NCBI RefSeq assembly: GCF_002797555.1
Contig: NZ_PGFA01000002.1
Span: 124,001-188,000 of the forward strand
Length of the DNA: 64,000 bases
DNA from: Hymenobacter chitinivorans DSM 11115
GTDB taxonomy: Bacteria > Bacteroidota > Bacteroidia > Cytophagales > Hymenobacteraceae
Direction of reading: 5' to 3'
Shown: piece after piece, positions 52,429-61,831 of the stretch
Layout of the letters: every line of letters starts with the position of its first letter
Position numbering within the stretch: the first letter of the stretch is position 1
Program-made: the position numbers and the translations under genes
Notes under the pieces: model-generated
Told to the model about the DNA's origin: nothing
What the model saw: only the letters and a program-made list of their open reading frames with translations
Databases searched by the model: none

Positions 52429-53331
52429 TTAGCAGTAACGCAGCTCGGCGCCCTGGCTGGTCACGGTCAGTTGGGCGCGGCGGCCGCAAATTAGGGCCAT
52501 GTTCTGGGGCTCGTGGCCCACGGGAAAGCCGTAAGCCACCGGAAAATTATACTTGTTGGCGTAAGCGGCAATGATTTCGTAGGCCGTTTGCCCAAACGGC
52601 ACGGCGTTGTCCTGGGAGTCGGTAAAGTGGCCCACGAGCAGGCCGGCCAGGTTGCGGAGCTTGCCGGTCCGGTCGAGGTGCACCATCATCCGGTCGATGT
52701 TCATCAGGTACTCGGCCACGTCTTCCAGAAACAGAATCCGGCCGGCGGTGGGGCAGTCGGAGGCGGTGCCGGTCAGGTTTTGCAGCAGCGTCAGGTTGCC
52801 GCCCACCAGCTCACCCTGGGCCGTGCCGGGGCGGTTGAGCGGGTGGGCCGGCACAGTATACGGCTGGGACTCGCCGAACAGGGCTTGGCGCAGGCTTTCC
52901 AGCGCCTCTTCGCCGCCGGGCTGGTTGAAAATAAACGGCATCACCCCGTGGATACTTTCGTAGCCCAGGCTCAGCAAATGGCAGTTTAGGGCAGTAATGT
53001 CGCTGAAGCCGGCCACCCACTTGGGGCGCTGGGCAAAGCCGGAAAAGTCAAGCTCGTCGATGATGCGGGTAGTGCCGTAGCCGCCCCGGGCGCAGAGAAT
53101 GGCCCGGATGTCGGGCGCGTCGAGCTGCTGCTGCAGGTCGCGGCGGCGCACCTCGTCGGAGCCGGCAAACTGGTGGTGCACTGCCGCCGTCGACTCGCCC
53201 AGCACGACTTCCAGCTGCCAGCCGCGCAGAATTTCCACGGCCGCCGCCACTTCGTCGGCCGACACTTTGCGGGCCGTGCTGACAATGGCTACCCGGTCGT
53301 GGGGCCGCAGAAAAGGAGGGGTAAGAGGCAT
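52429..53331 (-). CDS. ldcA: LD-carboxypeptidase (S66 family)
   Basis: 300 residues starting MPLTPPFLRPHDRVAIVSTA. It trims the terminal D-Ala from tetrapeptides during murein recycling in the cytoplasm. The family motifs are present: ILCARGGYGTTRIIDELDF with the nucleophile Ser site region, GFSDITALNCHLLSLG, ELVGGNLTLLQNLTGT (Glu), FLEDVAEYLMNIDRMM and a GFPVGHEPQNMALICG His. The length is normal. Upstream is a promoter with both boxes. It is probably cotranscribed with the GNAT gene downstream. Confidence 0.93.
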   Translation of the reverse strand: MPLTPPFLRPHDRVAIVSTARKVSADEVAAAVEILRGWQLEVVLGESTAAVHHQFAGSDEVRRRDLQQQLDAPDIRAILCARGGYGTTRIIDELDFSGFAQRPKWVAGFSDITALNCHLLSLGYESIHGVMPFIFNQPGGEEALESLRQALFGESQPYTVPAHPLNRPGTAQGELVGGNLTLLQNLTGTASDCPTAGRILFLEDVAEYLMNIDRMMVHLDRTGKLRNLAGLLVGHFTDSQDNAVPFGQTAYEIIAAYANKYNFPVAYGFPVGHEPQNMALICGRRAQLTVTSQGAELRYC

Positions 53332-53354
53332 GATAGAAGCAGTGGGGTGTGGGG

Positions 53355-53385
53355 CAAACCTACTCAACGCGCTGCGCCAACCCAA
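53355..53385 (-). promoter_or_regulatory. Promoter of ldcA and the GNAT gene
   Basis: On the minus strand TTG (53385-53383), 20 bases, TAGGTTTG (53362-53355). It matches the -33/-7 consensus with correct spacing, 23 bases before the ATG at 53331, and supports that start over the longer open frame. Confidence 0.7.
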
Positions 53386-53493
53386 GCGCTGGGCCGGGCC
53401 CGTTGGAGAAAAACCTTGCCAACCAGCCAATTCCCAACAACTTTGCCGCACCGGGCTTCGTCCTAAGATTTCGCCTTTGTCCTTCTTACGCGC

Positions 53494-54720
53494 ATGAAAA
53501 AACTTCTCCTCCTTCTCGTGCTGGCCCTGGCCGGACTACCCCAGGTGCGGGCCCAGGCCGTTATTGACACCACCCGCGGCCGGTACCATCAACCCATATT
53601 TTCGGCCATTACCGCCCGCACTAACGTTGTGTTTGGGTCCGCGGTAAACTACCTGGGCAACCCGCAGACGCTGACGATGAACATCTACGAGCCCACCGGC
53701 GACACGGTGCGGCGCCGGCCGCTGCTGGTGTTTGCCCACGGCGGGGGCTTTGTGTCGGGGGCCAAAACCGACCAGGACGTAACCGAGCTGTGCCAGCGCT
53801 ACGCCCGCCTGGGCTACGTCACGGCCAGCATCGACTACCGAGTTTTGTTTCTGCCCTTTGATACCACCAATATTGCCCGGGCCGCCATCCGGGCCACCCA
53901 GGACATGCGGGCGGCGGTGCGTTTTTTTCGCCAGGATGCGGCCACCAGCAAAACCTGCCGGATTCACCCCGGCTACATTTTCGCCGCCGGCAGCTCGGCC
54001 GGGGCCTTCATGGCGTTACAGCTGGCTTACCTCGACAAAGCCAGTGAAGCGCCAGCCTATCTGGAGCTGGCCCAGCTCGGCGGTTTGGAAGGCAACAGCG
54101 GCAACCCTGGCTACTCCAGCGCCGTGCGCGGGGTCGTGAACCTGTGCGGGGCCCTGGGTCGGCCGCAGTGGATTGAGCCCGGCGACGTGCCCTTCGTGAG
54201 TATGCACGGCACCGCCGACGGCACTGTGCCCTACGGCCGCGGCACGGTGGGCAGCGGCCTGCCGGCCCAGCTCGTTTTCGGCAGCGGCGCCCTCAAGCCC
54301 CGGGCCGACGCGGTGGGCGTGCCCAACCCGCTCTACACCTTCAAAGGTGCCGGCCACGTGCCCTACAGTGGTACCAGTGCCCGGGCCCTGGCTTACATGG
54401 ATACCACCTTCCGCTTCGTGCGCGACTTTCTGCGGCCTATTCTGCGCCAGCCCGGCACGGTTACGGCCCGCCGCCCGGCCGAAAAGCTGACCGCCATGCA
54501 AGTGTATCCGCAGCCCGCTACCACCGAGGTGCGCCTGACGGCCGCGGCCGGCGTTGCTTTCCAGCCCCGCACCCTGGAGCTACTCGACGCCACGGGCCGC
54601 CTGGTGCGCCGCTTCCGCTGGGAGCAGCCCGAGCAGCCTGTCCGCCGCGGAAACCTGGTGCCCGGCTTTTACCTGCTGCGCGGGGCCGGCTTGGCCCCGC
54701 AGCGGGTGGTGTTTGAGTAA
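53494..54720 (+). CDS. Secreted alpha/beta hydrolase (esterase) with T9SS type A sorting domain
   Basis: 408 residues. A signal peptide (MKKLLLLLVLALAGLPQVRA) precedes an esterase fold: VFAHGGGFVSGAKTD (HGGG oxyanion hole), AAGSSAGAFMALQLAYLDKA (nucleophile GxSxG), FVSMHGTADGTVPYG (acid Asp) and GAGHVPYSG (His). The last about 75 residues (MQVYPQPATTEVRLTAAAGV to LRGAGLAPQRVVFE) form the Por/type A sorting domain, which directs it through T9SS to the cell surface or outside. Substrate unknown; the family includes feruloyl/acetyl-xylan-type and lipid esterases. Confidence 0.92.
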   Translation: MKKLLLLLVLALAGLPQVRAQAVIDTTRGRYHQPIFSAITARTNVVFGSAVNYLGNPQTLTMNIYEPTGDTVRRRPLLVFAHGGGFVSGAKTDQDVTELCQRYARLGYVTASIDYRVLFLPFDTTNIARAAIRATQDMRAAVRFFRQDAATSKTCRIHPGYIFAAGSSAGAFMALQLAYLDKASEAPAYLELAQLGGLEGNSGNPGYSSAVRGVVNLCGALGRPQWIEPGDVPFVSMHGTADGTVPYGRGTVGSGLPAQLVFGSGALKPRADAVGVPNPLYTFKGAGHVPYSGTSARALAYMDTTFRFVRDFLRPILRQPGTVTARRPAEKLTAMQVYPQPATTEVRLTAAAGVAFQPRTLELLDATGRLVRRFRWEQPEQPVRRGNLVPGFYLLRGAGLAPQRVVFE

Positions 54721-54737
54721 AGCAGTCTACACCAATA

Positions 54738-54774
54738 AAAAAGCCTTGTTCCGCTGTGGAGCAAGGCTTTTTTT
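54738..54774. terminator. Bidirectional intrinsic terminator
   Basis: A 15-bp stem (54738-54752 with 54758-54772, one G-T pair) with loop GCTGT and A/T tracts on both sides. It lies between the convergent esterase gene (+) and hom (-) and can end both. Confidence 0.93.
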
Positions 54775-54796
54775 GTTGAGGCATTTGACCGGATAA

Positions 54797-56089
54797 CTAC
54801 TCACTTTCCGTCAGCGCCAGGGCGTCAACTGAGTGCGTGGCGGGCCGCACGTGGCCGGTGCGGGCCACGAAGGCCCCGGCTTTGCGCAGCCGGTCCCGGT
54901 GCTGGAGCAGGGCGTCGAGCGGCACGTAGCCCACGATGTAGCCATCCTCGTCGGCCTCCTCGGTGATGTCGGTAAAGCCCAGCTGGTCGAGAATCAGCTC
55001 GTCGTCGGTGCGCAGGTAGATTTCGATTTCCAGGTCGGTGGTGTAGGCCAGGGGCGTGGCAGTGGTCAGCTTGGGGTAGGCGTAGCGCTGCTGGTTGCGC
55101 AGGGCGGCAATATCGGAGAGTACCGCCGAGCCGGTGGGGTGGCCGCCCGCGCCCCGGCCCCGCAGAAACTGGGGGCCGGCAAACTCGGCCTCGATGACCA
55201 CGCCGTTGAACTCGTCGTCCACGGTGTACAGGGCCGAGGTGGGGTCCACGAACTGCGGGGTGACCAGCACGCTGAGCTGGTGGTTGGGCAACAAGTACAA
55301 ACCGGCCACCACTTTAATCTTCTGGCCGGCCACGGCGGCGTAGCTGATATCGGTGGCGCTGACGTTTTCGATGCCCAGGTTTAGCACCTGTTCGGGCTCC
55401 AGCAGCACGCCGTAGGCATGAGCCGCCAGAATCACCAACTTCGAGCGGGGGTCGAAGGCGGCCATGTCCAGTGAGGGGTCGGTTTCGGCAAAGCCTTGCT
55501 GCTGGGCTTCGGCCAGGGCCACGGCGTATTCAGAGCCGTCCTGGCCCATGCGCGTCAGCACGTAGTTCGACGAGCCGTTGAAAATGCCGCTCACGCTGCG
55601 CAGCGGTTCCTGCCCGAAATAGGCGTCCAGCGTCCGAACCACCGGAATGCTGCCGCACACGGCCGCCTCGTAGAGCAAGGTGCCGCCAAACTCGTGCTGC
55701 AAGGCCACCAGCTCGGGCAGGTGCCGGGCCACCATAGCCTTATTGGCCGTTACAACCTGCCGGCCCTGGCGCAGGGCGGTGCTGACCAAACGGAAGGCTT
55801 CGGCCGCGTCGTCAATGACTTCGACCAGCACGTCCAGCTCGGGGTCCTGCAGCAGCTCATCGGCCCGGAAACTGAAGGCCTCGGCGGGCAGGGAGCGGGG
55901 CTTGGCAGGGTTTTTCACGGCAATGCGCCGCACTTCGGCCCCGAAGCCGGGCAGGTGCTGCAGAATATCGTAGAGGCCCTGGCCCACGCAGCCAAAGCCA
56001 ATCAGGCCGATGCGCAACGGGGCTTTGGCCGTTACCAAGGAAGCGGCAATGGCCGACACGGCCGGGTTAATGGACGAGACTGGGGACAT
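54797..56089 (-). CDS. hom: Homoserine dehydrogenase
   Basis: 430 residues. It reduces aspartate semialdehyde to homoserine, the branch point to methionine and threonine. The Rossmann motif IGLIGFGCVGQGLYDIL starts near residue 27; VEVIDDAAEAFRLVSTALRQ and VTANKAMVARHLPEL follow; the catalytic region YEAAVCGSIPVVRTLDAYFG and SGIFNGSSNYVLTRM are present, with DPSLDMAAFDPRSKLVILA. The C-terminal part (about 340-430) has an ACT-like look (EIYLRTDDELILDQLGF). Its start overlaps metX by 23 bases, so it is the last gene of metY-metX-hom. Confidence 0.96.
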   Translation of the reverse strand: MSPVSSINPAVSAIAASLVTAKAPLRIGLIGFGCVGQGLYDILQHLPGFGAEVRRIAVKNPAKPRSLPAEAFSFRADELLQDPELDVLVEVIDDAAEAFRLVSTALRQGRQVVTANKAMVARHLPELVALQHEFGGTLLYEAAVCGSIPVVRTLDAYFGQEPLRSVSGIFNGSSNYVLTRMGQDGSEYAVALAEAQQQGFAETDPSLDMAAFDPRSKLVILAAHAYGVLLEPEQVLNLGIENVSATDISYAAVAGQKIKVVAGLYLLPNHQLSVLVTPQFVDPTSALYTVDDEFNGVVIEAEFAGPQFLRGRGAGGHPTGSAVLSDIAALRNQQRYAYPKLTTATPLAYTTDLEIEIYLRTDDELILDQLGFTDITEEADEDGYIVGYVPLDALLQHRDRLRKAGAFVARTGHVRPATHSVDALALTESE

Positions 56090-57098
56090 AGAACTGCTCT
56101 AAAAACTGGGTTATCTGGACGGTTTCAATCAGAAAACCGTCGTGGCCAAACTCGGAATCCATGGCGGCGTAGGTGGCGCCCGAAATGTGGCGGGCCAGCA
56201 GCTGCTGCTCGGCGGGCGGAAACAGCACGTCGGAGCTGATGCTGAGCACCAGCGTCCGGGCCCGGATCTGGCCCAGGGCCGCCGCAATACTGCCCCGGCC
56301 CCGCCCCAGGTGGTGCGTGTCCATCGTGCGCGACAAGGCGACGTAGCTGTAGGCGTTGAAGCGGGCCACGAGTTTGTCGCCCTGGTGCTGCTGGTAGGAG
56401 CTGGCCCGGAACTCGTCGAGCCGGTCGGGGTCGGTTTCGGCCTGGGTGCGGCCGTAGGCGTCGTAGCTACGGTAGCTGAGCAGGGCCGTAGCCCGGGCGG
56501 CTTTCAGGCCGCGCTGCCCGCCGGTGGGCGTGGCTTCGTGGTAGGTAGTGTCGGCGAAAATAGCCAGCCGCTGGGCTTCGTTGAAGGCAATTCCCCAGGG
56601 CGAATGTTGGGCGTTGGTGGCTAGTACCACCAGGTTGGCAAACACCTCGGGCCGCAGAATAGCCCATTCCAACGCCTGTTGCCCGCCCAAAGAGCCGCCA
56701 ATCAGGGTGTGAATTCTGGTCAGGCCCAACTCCAGCCGCAGCGCCTCGTGGGCCGCTACCAAGTCCCGAATCGTGACCAGGGGAAACTGCTGGTAGAGCG
56801 GTTCCGCCGCGGGCCCCGCGGGCGTGAGCGGACCGGTGCTGCCGTAGCAGGAGCCCAGAATGTTGGCGCAGACGACAAACCAGTCGGCCGGGTCGAAATA
56901 GCAGTCGGCACCAAACAGGCCGGCCCACCAGCTGAGCACGTCGGCATTGGCCGTCAGGGCGTGGCACACCCACACCACATTGTCGCGGGCCTCGTTCAGG
57001 GTGCCGAAGGTGTGGTAGGCTATCTGCACCGGAGCCAGCGTCGCGCCACTTTCGAGCAAGAGGCCCGCTGGTAGGTTCAAAAGCCGGGGCTGATTCAT
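56067..57098 (-). CDS. metX: Homoserine O-acetyltransferase
   Basis: 343 residues starting MNQPRLLNLPAGLLLESGAT. It makes O-acetylhomoserine from homoserine and acetyl-CoA. The alpha/beta-hydrolase catalytic triad is visible: Ser in TLIGGSLGGQQALEWAI, Asp in SISSDVLFPPAEQQ and His in DSEFGHDGFLIE. ANILGSCYGSTGP and ALTANADVLSWWAG are family motifs. Acetyl versus succinyl specificity is inferred from the metY neighbour. The frame is open to 57209 but the family start is at 57098. It overlaps hom by 23 bases and lies 266 bases after metY; a 7-bp hairpin (57325-57348) is found in that gap. Confidence 0.94.
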   Translation of the reverse strand: MNQPRLLNLPAGLLLESGATLAPVQIAYHTFGTLNEARDNVVWVCHALTANADVLSWWAGLFGADCYFDPADWFVVCANILGSCYGSTGPLTPAGPAAEPLYQQFPLVTIRDLVAAHEALRLELGLTRIHTLIGGSLGGQQALEWAILRPEVFANLVVLATNAQHSPWGIAFNEAQRLAIFADTTYHEATPTGGQRGLKAARATALLSYRSYDAYGRTQAETDPDRLDEFRASSYQQHQGDKLVARFNAYSYVALSRTMDTHHLGRGRGSIAAALGQIRARTLVLSISSDVLFPPAEQQLLARHISGATYAAMDSEFGHDGFLIETVQITQFLEQFYVPSLVH

Positions 57099-57324
57099 GA
57101 GGCAATAGGTGGTTGGGAAACCCGGCGCCACTGGGGCAGCGGGGGTTGAATAGCAATACAATAGCACGCGGGCCGAGCCGGCTGGTCCTCTTACATCAGT
57201 CCCACCCAATGAAGCGTTTGGTGGACCGGTGCCGGCTCAACCCGGGCTATTGCGGAATGGTCAGGATGATTCCTCTCTCACAACTCCTCATCCTGCCATT
57301 CACGGCGCTGCCGTAGCTGGAGCA

Positions 57325-57348
57325 GGCGGGCCACTCTCATTGCCCGCC
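57325..57348. repeat. Hairpin in the metY-metX gap
   Basis: GGCGGGC (57325-57331) pairs with GCCCGCC (57342-57348). It lies 17 bases after the metY stop on the minus strand. No U-tract, so it may stabilise the metY message end or do nothing. Confidence 0.35.
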
Positions 57349-57364
57349 CCGTCTCCTCTCTACT

Positions 57365-58762
<1,398 letters not shown>

Positions 58763-58963
58763 TTAGAAGTCTTGAAATTGAAGTTTCAGATTGTCAACTG
58801 GTTGCGTTTGGATTTGAACAACCAGGGTGGCATCCGGAGCCCGGGAGCGGGCTGTGTCGGAGCCAGGCCAAACCCTGCGCCGAAGTAGGCCAGCAAGTGG
58901 CCGTAAGCAGAGGGCAAGCCAGGAAAAAGAGAGGGGGAGGGGAGAAGCTAGGCGCTCAGGAGG

Positions 58964-59119
58964 CTAGCAACAGCAACAACACGGGGTCCAACAGCACATT
59001 CGCATTCGGCCGGCAACAGCTAAGCCGGCGGAAACGCGCAAACCCATCGGCTCGGCAGCGAGCCCGGAGGCGGCGGCAGCGGATGGGAACAGAAAAGCGG
59101 AAGCGGGGGTGTTTTCCAT
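58964..59119 (-). CDS. Cysteine-rich upstream ORF (candidate leader peptide)
   Basis: On the minus strand ATG at 59119 to TAG at 58964 encodes 51 residues ending RMRMCCWTPCCCCC. Seven of the last ten codons are Cys (TGC/TGT), and the frame has inner ATGs at 59047, 59005 and 58999 that would give shorter peptides of 27, 13 or 11 residues; the 13-residue form MRMCCWTPCCCCC looks most like a leader peptide. It begins 8 bases after the 3' end of the SAM-I aptamer. The stop codon lies in the 5' arm of a small stem (GCTAG/CTAGC). Poly-Cys leader peptides acting as cysteine-responsive attenuators are known in mycobacteria; the role here is inference. It could also be chance in a GC-rich leader, but five Cys codons in a row before a stop are hard to explain that way. 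Confidence 0.6.
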   Translation of the reverse strand: MENTPASAFLFPSAAAASGLAAEPMGLRVSAGLAVAGRMRMCCWTPCCCCC

Positions 59120-59127
59120 GGTACTCG

Positions 59128-59238
59128 ACTTATAGCTCCCGCGGGCCTTACGCCGGGCGGGCAGGAATTGGCACCTTTCATCAGATGAAGGTTGCCAGCG
59201 GGTCAGGGAGCCTGTTCTCTCGCCGCTTCTGTATAAAT
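59128..59238 (-). promoter_or_regulatory. SAM-I (S-box) riboswitch aptamer
   Basis: Read on the minus strand. P1: ATTTATA (59238-59232) with TATAAGT (59134-59128). P2: AGCGG (59227-59223) with CCGCT (59201-59197), including a kink-turn-like CGAGAG and CTGAC. The conserved core GGCAACC, then P3 (CCTTCAT with ATGAA-AGG), then the hallmark GGTGCCAATTCCTGC, then P4 (CCCGC with GCGGG), then GAGCTATAAG closing P1. Length 111 bases as expected. It binds S-adenosylmethionine and normally turns off downstream methionine genes; the downstream metY-metX-hom fits exactly. The expression platform is not a plain terminator here. Confidence 0.93.
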
Positions 59239-59286
59239 TCTTTCAAACTGTCCCATCGTTCTGGGAGAGTACCGGGTTGGTGACTG

Positions 59287-59317
59287 CAAATGTACTGCTG
59301 GAATTGAGAAGACCAAA
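59287..59317 (-). promoter_or_regulatory. Promoter of the metY operon
   Basis: On the minus strand TTTG (59317-59314), 19 bases, TACATTTG (59294-59287): an exact match to the Bacteroidota -33/-7 consensus TTTG-N19-TAnnTTTG. Transcription would start near 59281, about 40 bases before the riboswitch. Confidence 0.85.
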
Positions 59318-59356
59318 TCCTGCCAAAGGTTTTTTTGTTTTTCCAAAAAATCGGGC

Positions 59357-59391
59357 AGAAAAAAACGCCGCCCGAAGCTCGGACGGCGTTT
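59357..59391 (-). terminator. Intrinsic terminator after the LysM gene
   Basis: AAACGCCG (59363-59370) with CGGCGTTT (59384-59391), and an inner CCGA/TCGG stem. A-run at 59359-59365 gives the U-tract on the minus strand. It lies 25 bases after the LysM gene stop and isolates it from the met operon promoter. Confidence 0.9.
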
Positions 59392-59415
59392 CCAACCTTT
59401 TTCTGCAAAAAGGAC

Positions 59416-59724
59416 CTAAAGAGTAGGTAACGTAAGCTGCTGACCCACTTCGATATGGTCGGGGTTAGCGCCGATAATGGCTTTGTTGGCTTCGTAAATC
59501 TGGTGCCACTTCGAGGCGTCCCCGTAGTGGTGCTTGGCAATCTTGGACAGCGAATCACCGCTGACAACAGTGTAAGAGTCGCCTTTTGCGGCGGCGGGTT
59601 GCGCCGCGGGCGTGCCGGCGGCGGTGTTATTGCCAAAAAAATCGGTGCCACCGGCGGCGGGCTTGGCGGCGGGTTGAACCGGTTTTTCTTCGCCTTTATT
59701 GCTGAGGAAATCGAACAGTCCCAT
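59416..59724 (-). CDS. LysM domain protein
   Basis: 102 residues starting MGLFDFLSNKGEEKPVQPAA. It has no signal peptide. A Pro/Ala-rich linker (residues 12-48) leads to one LysM domain (about 50-102): YTVVSGDSLSKIAKHHYGDA, WHQIYEANKAIIGANP, GQQLTLPTL. This resembles the LysM part of the E. coli K+-binding protein Kbp (YgaU) but lacks the BON domain. It may bind peptidoglycan or act inside the cell. It lies alone, with its own terminator. Confidence 0.9.
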   Translation of the reverse strand: MGLFDFLSNKGEEKPVQPAAKPAAGGTDFFGNNTAAGTPAAQPAAAKGDSYTVVSGDSLSKIAKHHYGDASKWHQIYEANKAIIGANPDHIEVGQQLTLPTL

Positions 59725-59950
59725 GAGTATGTGTCGGTTAAGGTGAGGGGGAGTGGAAGATGCCGCATCTGCCTGACGGCCACGGTATCAGGGCCTCTTA
59801 CGCCCTTCGTCGGTATTAGGTTGTAACCACGCAAGCTCCGCGCTACTGGGCTAACTCTTTAGCTTTTGCCGCGTAAGAACCGCAACACTGGCTTTCGCAT
59901 GGCCGACTGCCGGGTTGTTTGTGTCTTTCCCCAAAACCCTTTCTTTCCTC

Positions 59951-60367
59951 ATGAAAACTCTCCCCACTTCCTCTCGTGTGCTGGCCAGCCTGCTGGCATT
60001 TATGGTCCTGTTTTTGGCTTCTTGCGGTAGCAAGGAAGGCAAAGTCGAAGGCGTCAACATGCTCTACGGCACCGAAAGCAAGGTCTGGAAAACCGATAAG
60101 GAGCTAAGCGCCGGCGGCGACAAAGTAAAGCAGACAGATACGCAGGAAGACGAGCGGATTACGTTCTTCGCCAACGGGCAGTACAACATGACCTCGCCCG
60201 CCGGGGCCGTCAATGGCAAGTACACCTTCGACCAGCCCAACAAGAAAATCATGCTGACTCCTGACGGCGCTACCACCAGCAACAGCTTCGACGTGGTAAC
60301 GCTGACCGACGATAAGCTCACCTTGAAAAGCCCCGAAGGTGCCGAGTTGCGCCTGGAAAAAGAATAG
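59951..60367 (+). CDS. Predicted lipoprotein, lipocalin-like
   Basis: 138 residues from the ATG at 59951 (MKTLPTSSRVLASLLAFMVL) with lipobox FLASC. The mature part (KVWKTDKELSAGGDKVKQTD, ITFFANGQYNMTSPAGAVNG, KYTFDQPNKKIMLTP, DKLTLKSPEGAELRLEKE) follows the strand pattern of small lipocalin-like domains common in Bacteroidota. The frame is open upstream from a TTG at 59915, but the lipoprotein signal fixes the start. Function unknown. Confidence 0.8.
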   Translation: MKTLPTSSRVLASLLAFMVLFLASCGSKEGKVEGVNMLYGTESKVWKTDKELSAGGDKVKQTDTQEDERITFFANGQYNMTSPAGAVNGKYTFDQPNKKIMLTPDGATTSNSFDVVTLTDDKLTLKSPEGAELRLEKE

Positions 60368-60388
60368 TTGTAGCTTCTGCTCAGCAAT

Positions 60389-60426
60389 AAAAAGGCCCTT
60401 CCGCACTGCGCGGAAGGGCCTTTTTT
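60389..60426. terminator. Bidirectional intrinsic terminator
   Basis: GGCCCTTCCGC (60394-60404) pairs with GCGGAAGGGCC (60410-60420), loop ACTGC, with A5 before and T6 after. It serves the lipoprotein gene (+) and the convergent membrane-protein gene (-). Confidence 0.93.
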
Positions 60427-60445
60427 GGTTGGTTATGCTACCGGA

Positions 60446-61513
60446 CTAAGTCGTTTTGGGAGCACTGAATACCCGCGCCACCCAGCGCGGCAAAAACACG
60501 GCACCCAGCAGCAGATACAGGTAGTACGTGACCATGCGGTAGAGCAGCACCACGAAGTTGGTCATGGTGGGCGTGCCGATAAACTTGCCGAAGAAGGTCG
60601 GGAAAGCACCCTCGGCAATGCCCGCCCCGCCGGGTGTAATGGCAATGAGCAGAATAACTTTGTAGGTCAGGTTACGGCCAAAAATCAGCAGAAACTCGCC
60701 CCAGCTCACGTCGACGAAGGCGGCAATGATGCAGCCAATAACCAGGTAGCGGGCCGTCCAGACGAAGAACGTGGAGCCCACGGCCCGCAGCCAGTAGCCG
60801 GCCCCGTTGCCGCGGAGCTGGGCCGAGGCCCACACCACTTCGTTGCCGTGCTGGTAAGCCTTGGCCCGCCAGCGCCGCAGCCCCCGGATGGAGAAGAGCC
60901 GCACCAGCAGCCGCTTCACCGACTCAGGGTTCACGAAAATGGCGTACAGCATCAGCAGCGCATACAGCGTGACCAGCACGTAGCTCACGATGAAGGCAAT
61001 TTTGAGCGTGGCCACCAAGCCGCCCTGCAGAGCCTCGTGGGGGTAGAGGGCGTCGCCGGCCAGCCACACTACCAGGGGCACGGTCACCACGTAGTAGAGG
61101 TTGTCGAGCAGGGCCGTAACCATCACGTAGGCCAAGGACTTGCCCAGCGAAATTCCCTCCTTGTTCAGAATAAACGAGGCGACGGCCGTACCACCCACCG
61201 CCGAGGGTAGCACGCAGGACGCAAATTCCCAGATCATAATCACGTCCAGGCTCTGGCGCCAGCTCAGCACCCGCTCCGAAATGTGGCGGATACGGTAGAT
61301 GTAGCCCAGGTCGCGGGCGACCAGCACGGCCAGCATAATCAGCAGCCAGTGGAGCTTGGCCGCGCCCAGTGGGGCCAGGTCGCCGGGCTGGTAGCTGCGC
61401 CAGAACATAAAGCCGACCACGCTCAGGCCAATCAGCACCGGCAAGATGATGCGGGAGGGCTTGAGCTTGTCGAGCAGTTGCTGCTCCTGGTTGTTCTGCT
61501 GGGTGAGCGGCAT
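60446..61513 (-). CDS. Flippase-like/lysylphosphatidylglycerol synthase transmembrane family protein
   Basis: 355 residues from the ATG at 61513 (MPLTQQNNQEQQLLDKLKPS) with about eight membrane helices. The pattern GLSVVGFMFWRSYQPGDLAP, LLIMLAVLVARDLGYIYRIR, WEFASCVLPSAVGGTAVASF, TPGGAGIAEGAFPTFFGKFI and the end FVVLLYRMVTYYLYLLLGAV is that of the LPG_synthase_TM (UPF0104) family without the catalytic C-terminal domain. Members move or modify lipids; this one is probably an integral inner-membrane transporter. A TATTTTTG element lies 24 bases before the ATG. Confidence 0.9.
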   Translation of the reverse strand: MPLTQQNNQEQQLLDKLKPSRIILPVLIGLSVVGFMFWRSYQPGDLAPLGAAKLHWLLIMLAVLVARDLGYIYRIRHISERVLSWRQSLDVIMIWEFASCVLPSAVGGTAVASFILNKEGISLGKSLAYVMVTALLDNLYYVVTVPLVVWLAGDALYPHEALQGGLVATLKIAFIVSYVLVTLYALLMLYAIFVNPESVKRLLVRLFSIRGLRRWRAKAYQHGNEVVWASAQLRGNGAGYWLRAVGSTFFVWTARYLVIGCIIAAFVDVSWGEFLLIFGRNLTYKVILLIAITPGGAGIAEGAFPTFFGKFIGTPTMTNFVVLLYRMVTYYLYLLLGAVFLPRWVARVFSAPKTT

Positions 61514-61537
61514 GCGGTAAGCGAAGGGTGAGGTGCG

Positions 61538-61545
61538 CAAAAATA
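61538..61545 (-). promoter_or_regulatory. Candidate -7 promoter element of the 60446-61513 gene
   Basis: The minus strand reads TATTTTTG (TAnnTTTG), 24 bases before the ATG at 61513, and supports that start. Confidence 0.45.
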
Positions 61546-61717
61546 GGTATTCTTCAGCCTATCAGCAGCTCAGCGGCGGAGTTGAATTGCCCAAGGCCCC
61601 GCTTGATACCGATAAACGCCCGGTTGGTGTATTTTTTTTCCGGGCTTGCCCGGCTTTCCGCACTTTTAATCAACCAATACGACAAAAACCTTTCCCTGGA
61701 AAGAAGTTGAGTCGGCT

Positions 61718-61831
61718 ATGCTAGAACTATCCTTATCTATTCTATTCGTTATCTTATTTTCTATTGTTATGCTGCTATTCAGTAAGGCCCGGAACCGGGC
61801 CAGCGTTATCGGCGCTGCGGAGTGCGGGTAA
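61718..61831 (+). CDS. Candidate 37-residue single-pass membrane peptide
   Basis: ATG at 61718 to TAA at 61829-61831. The first 22 residues are strongly hydrophobic (MLELSLSILFVILFSIVMLL), followed by a polar, basic end (FSKARNRASVIGAAECG). The DNA is much more AT-rich than surrounding genes. A GAAAGAAGT stretch sits about 10 bases upstream of the ATG, weakly purine-rich. This could be a real small membrane protein or a chance frame in AT-rich DNA; there is no family I know. Confidence 0.35.
   Translation: MLELSLSILFVILFSIVMLLFSKARNRASVIGAAECG

Noticed and set aside
59181..59834. Minus-strand frame of 217 codons over the met promoter and LysM gene
   Set aside because: Runs in another frame through the LysM gene, its terminator and part of the riboswitch; a Pro-rich shadow without start or family.
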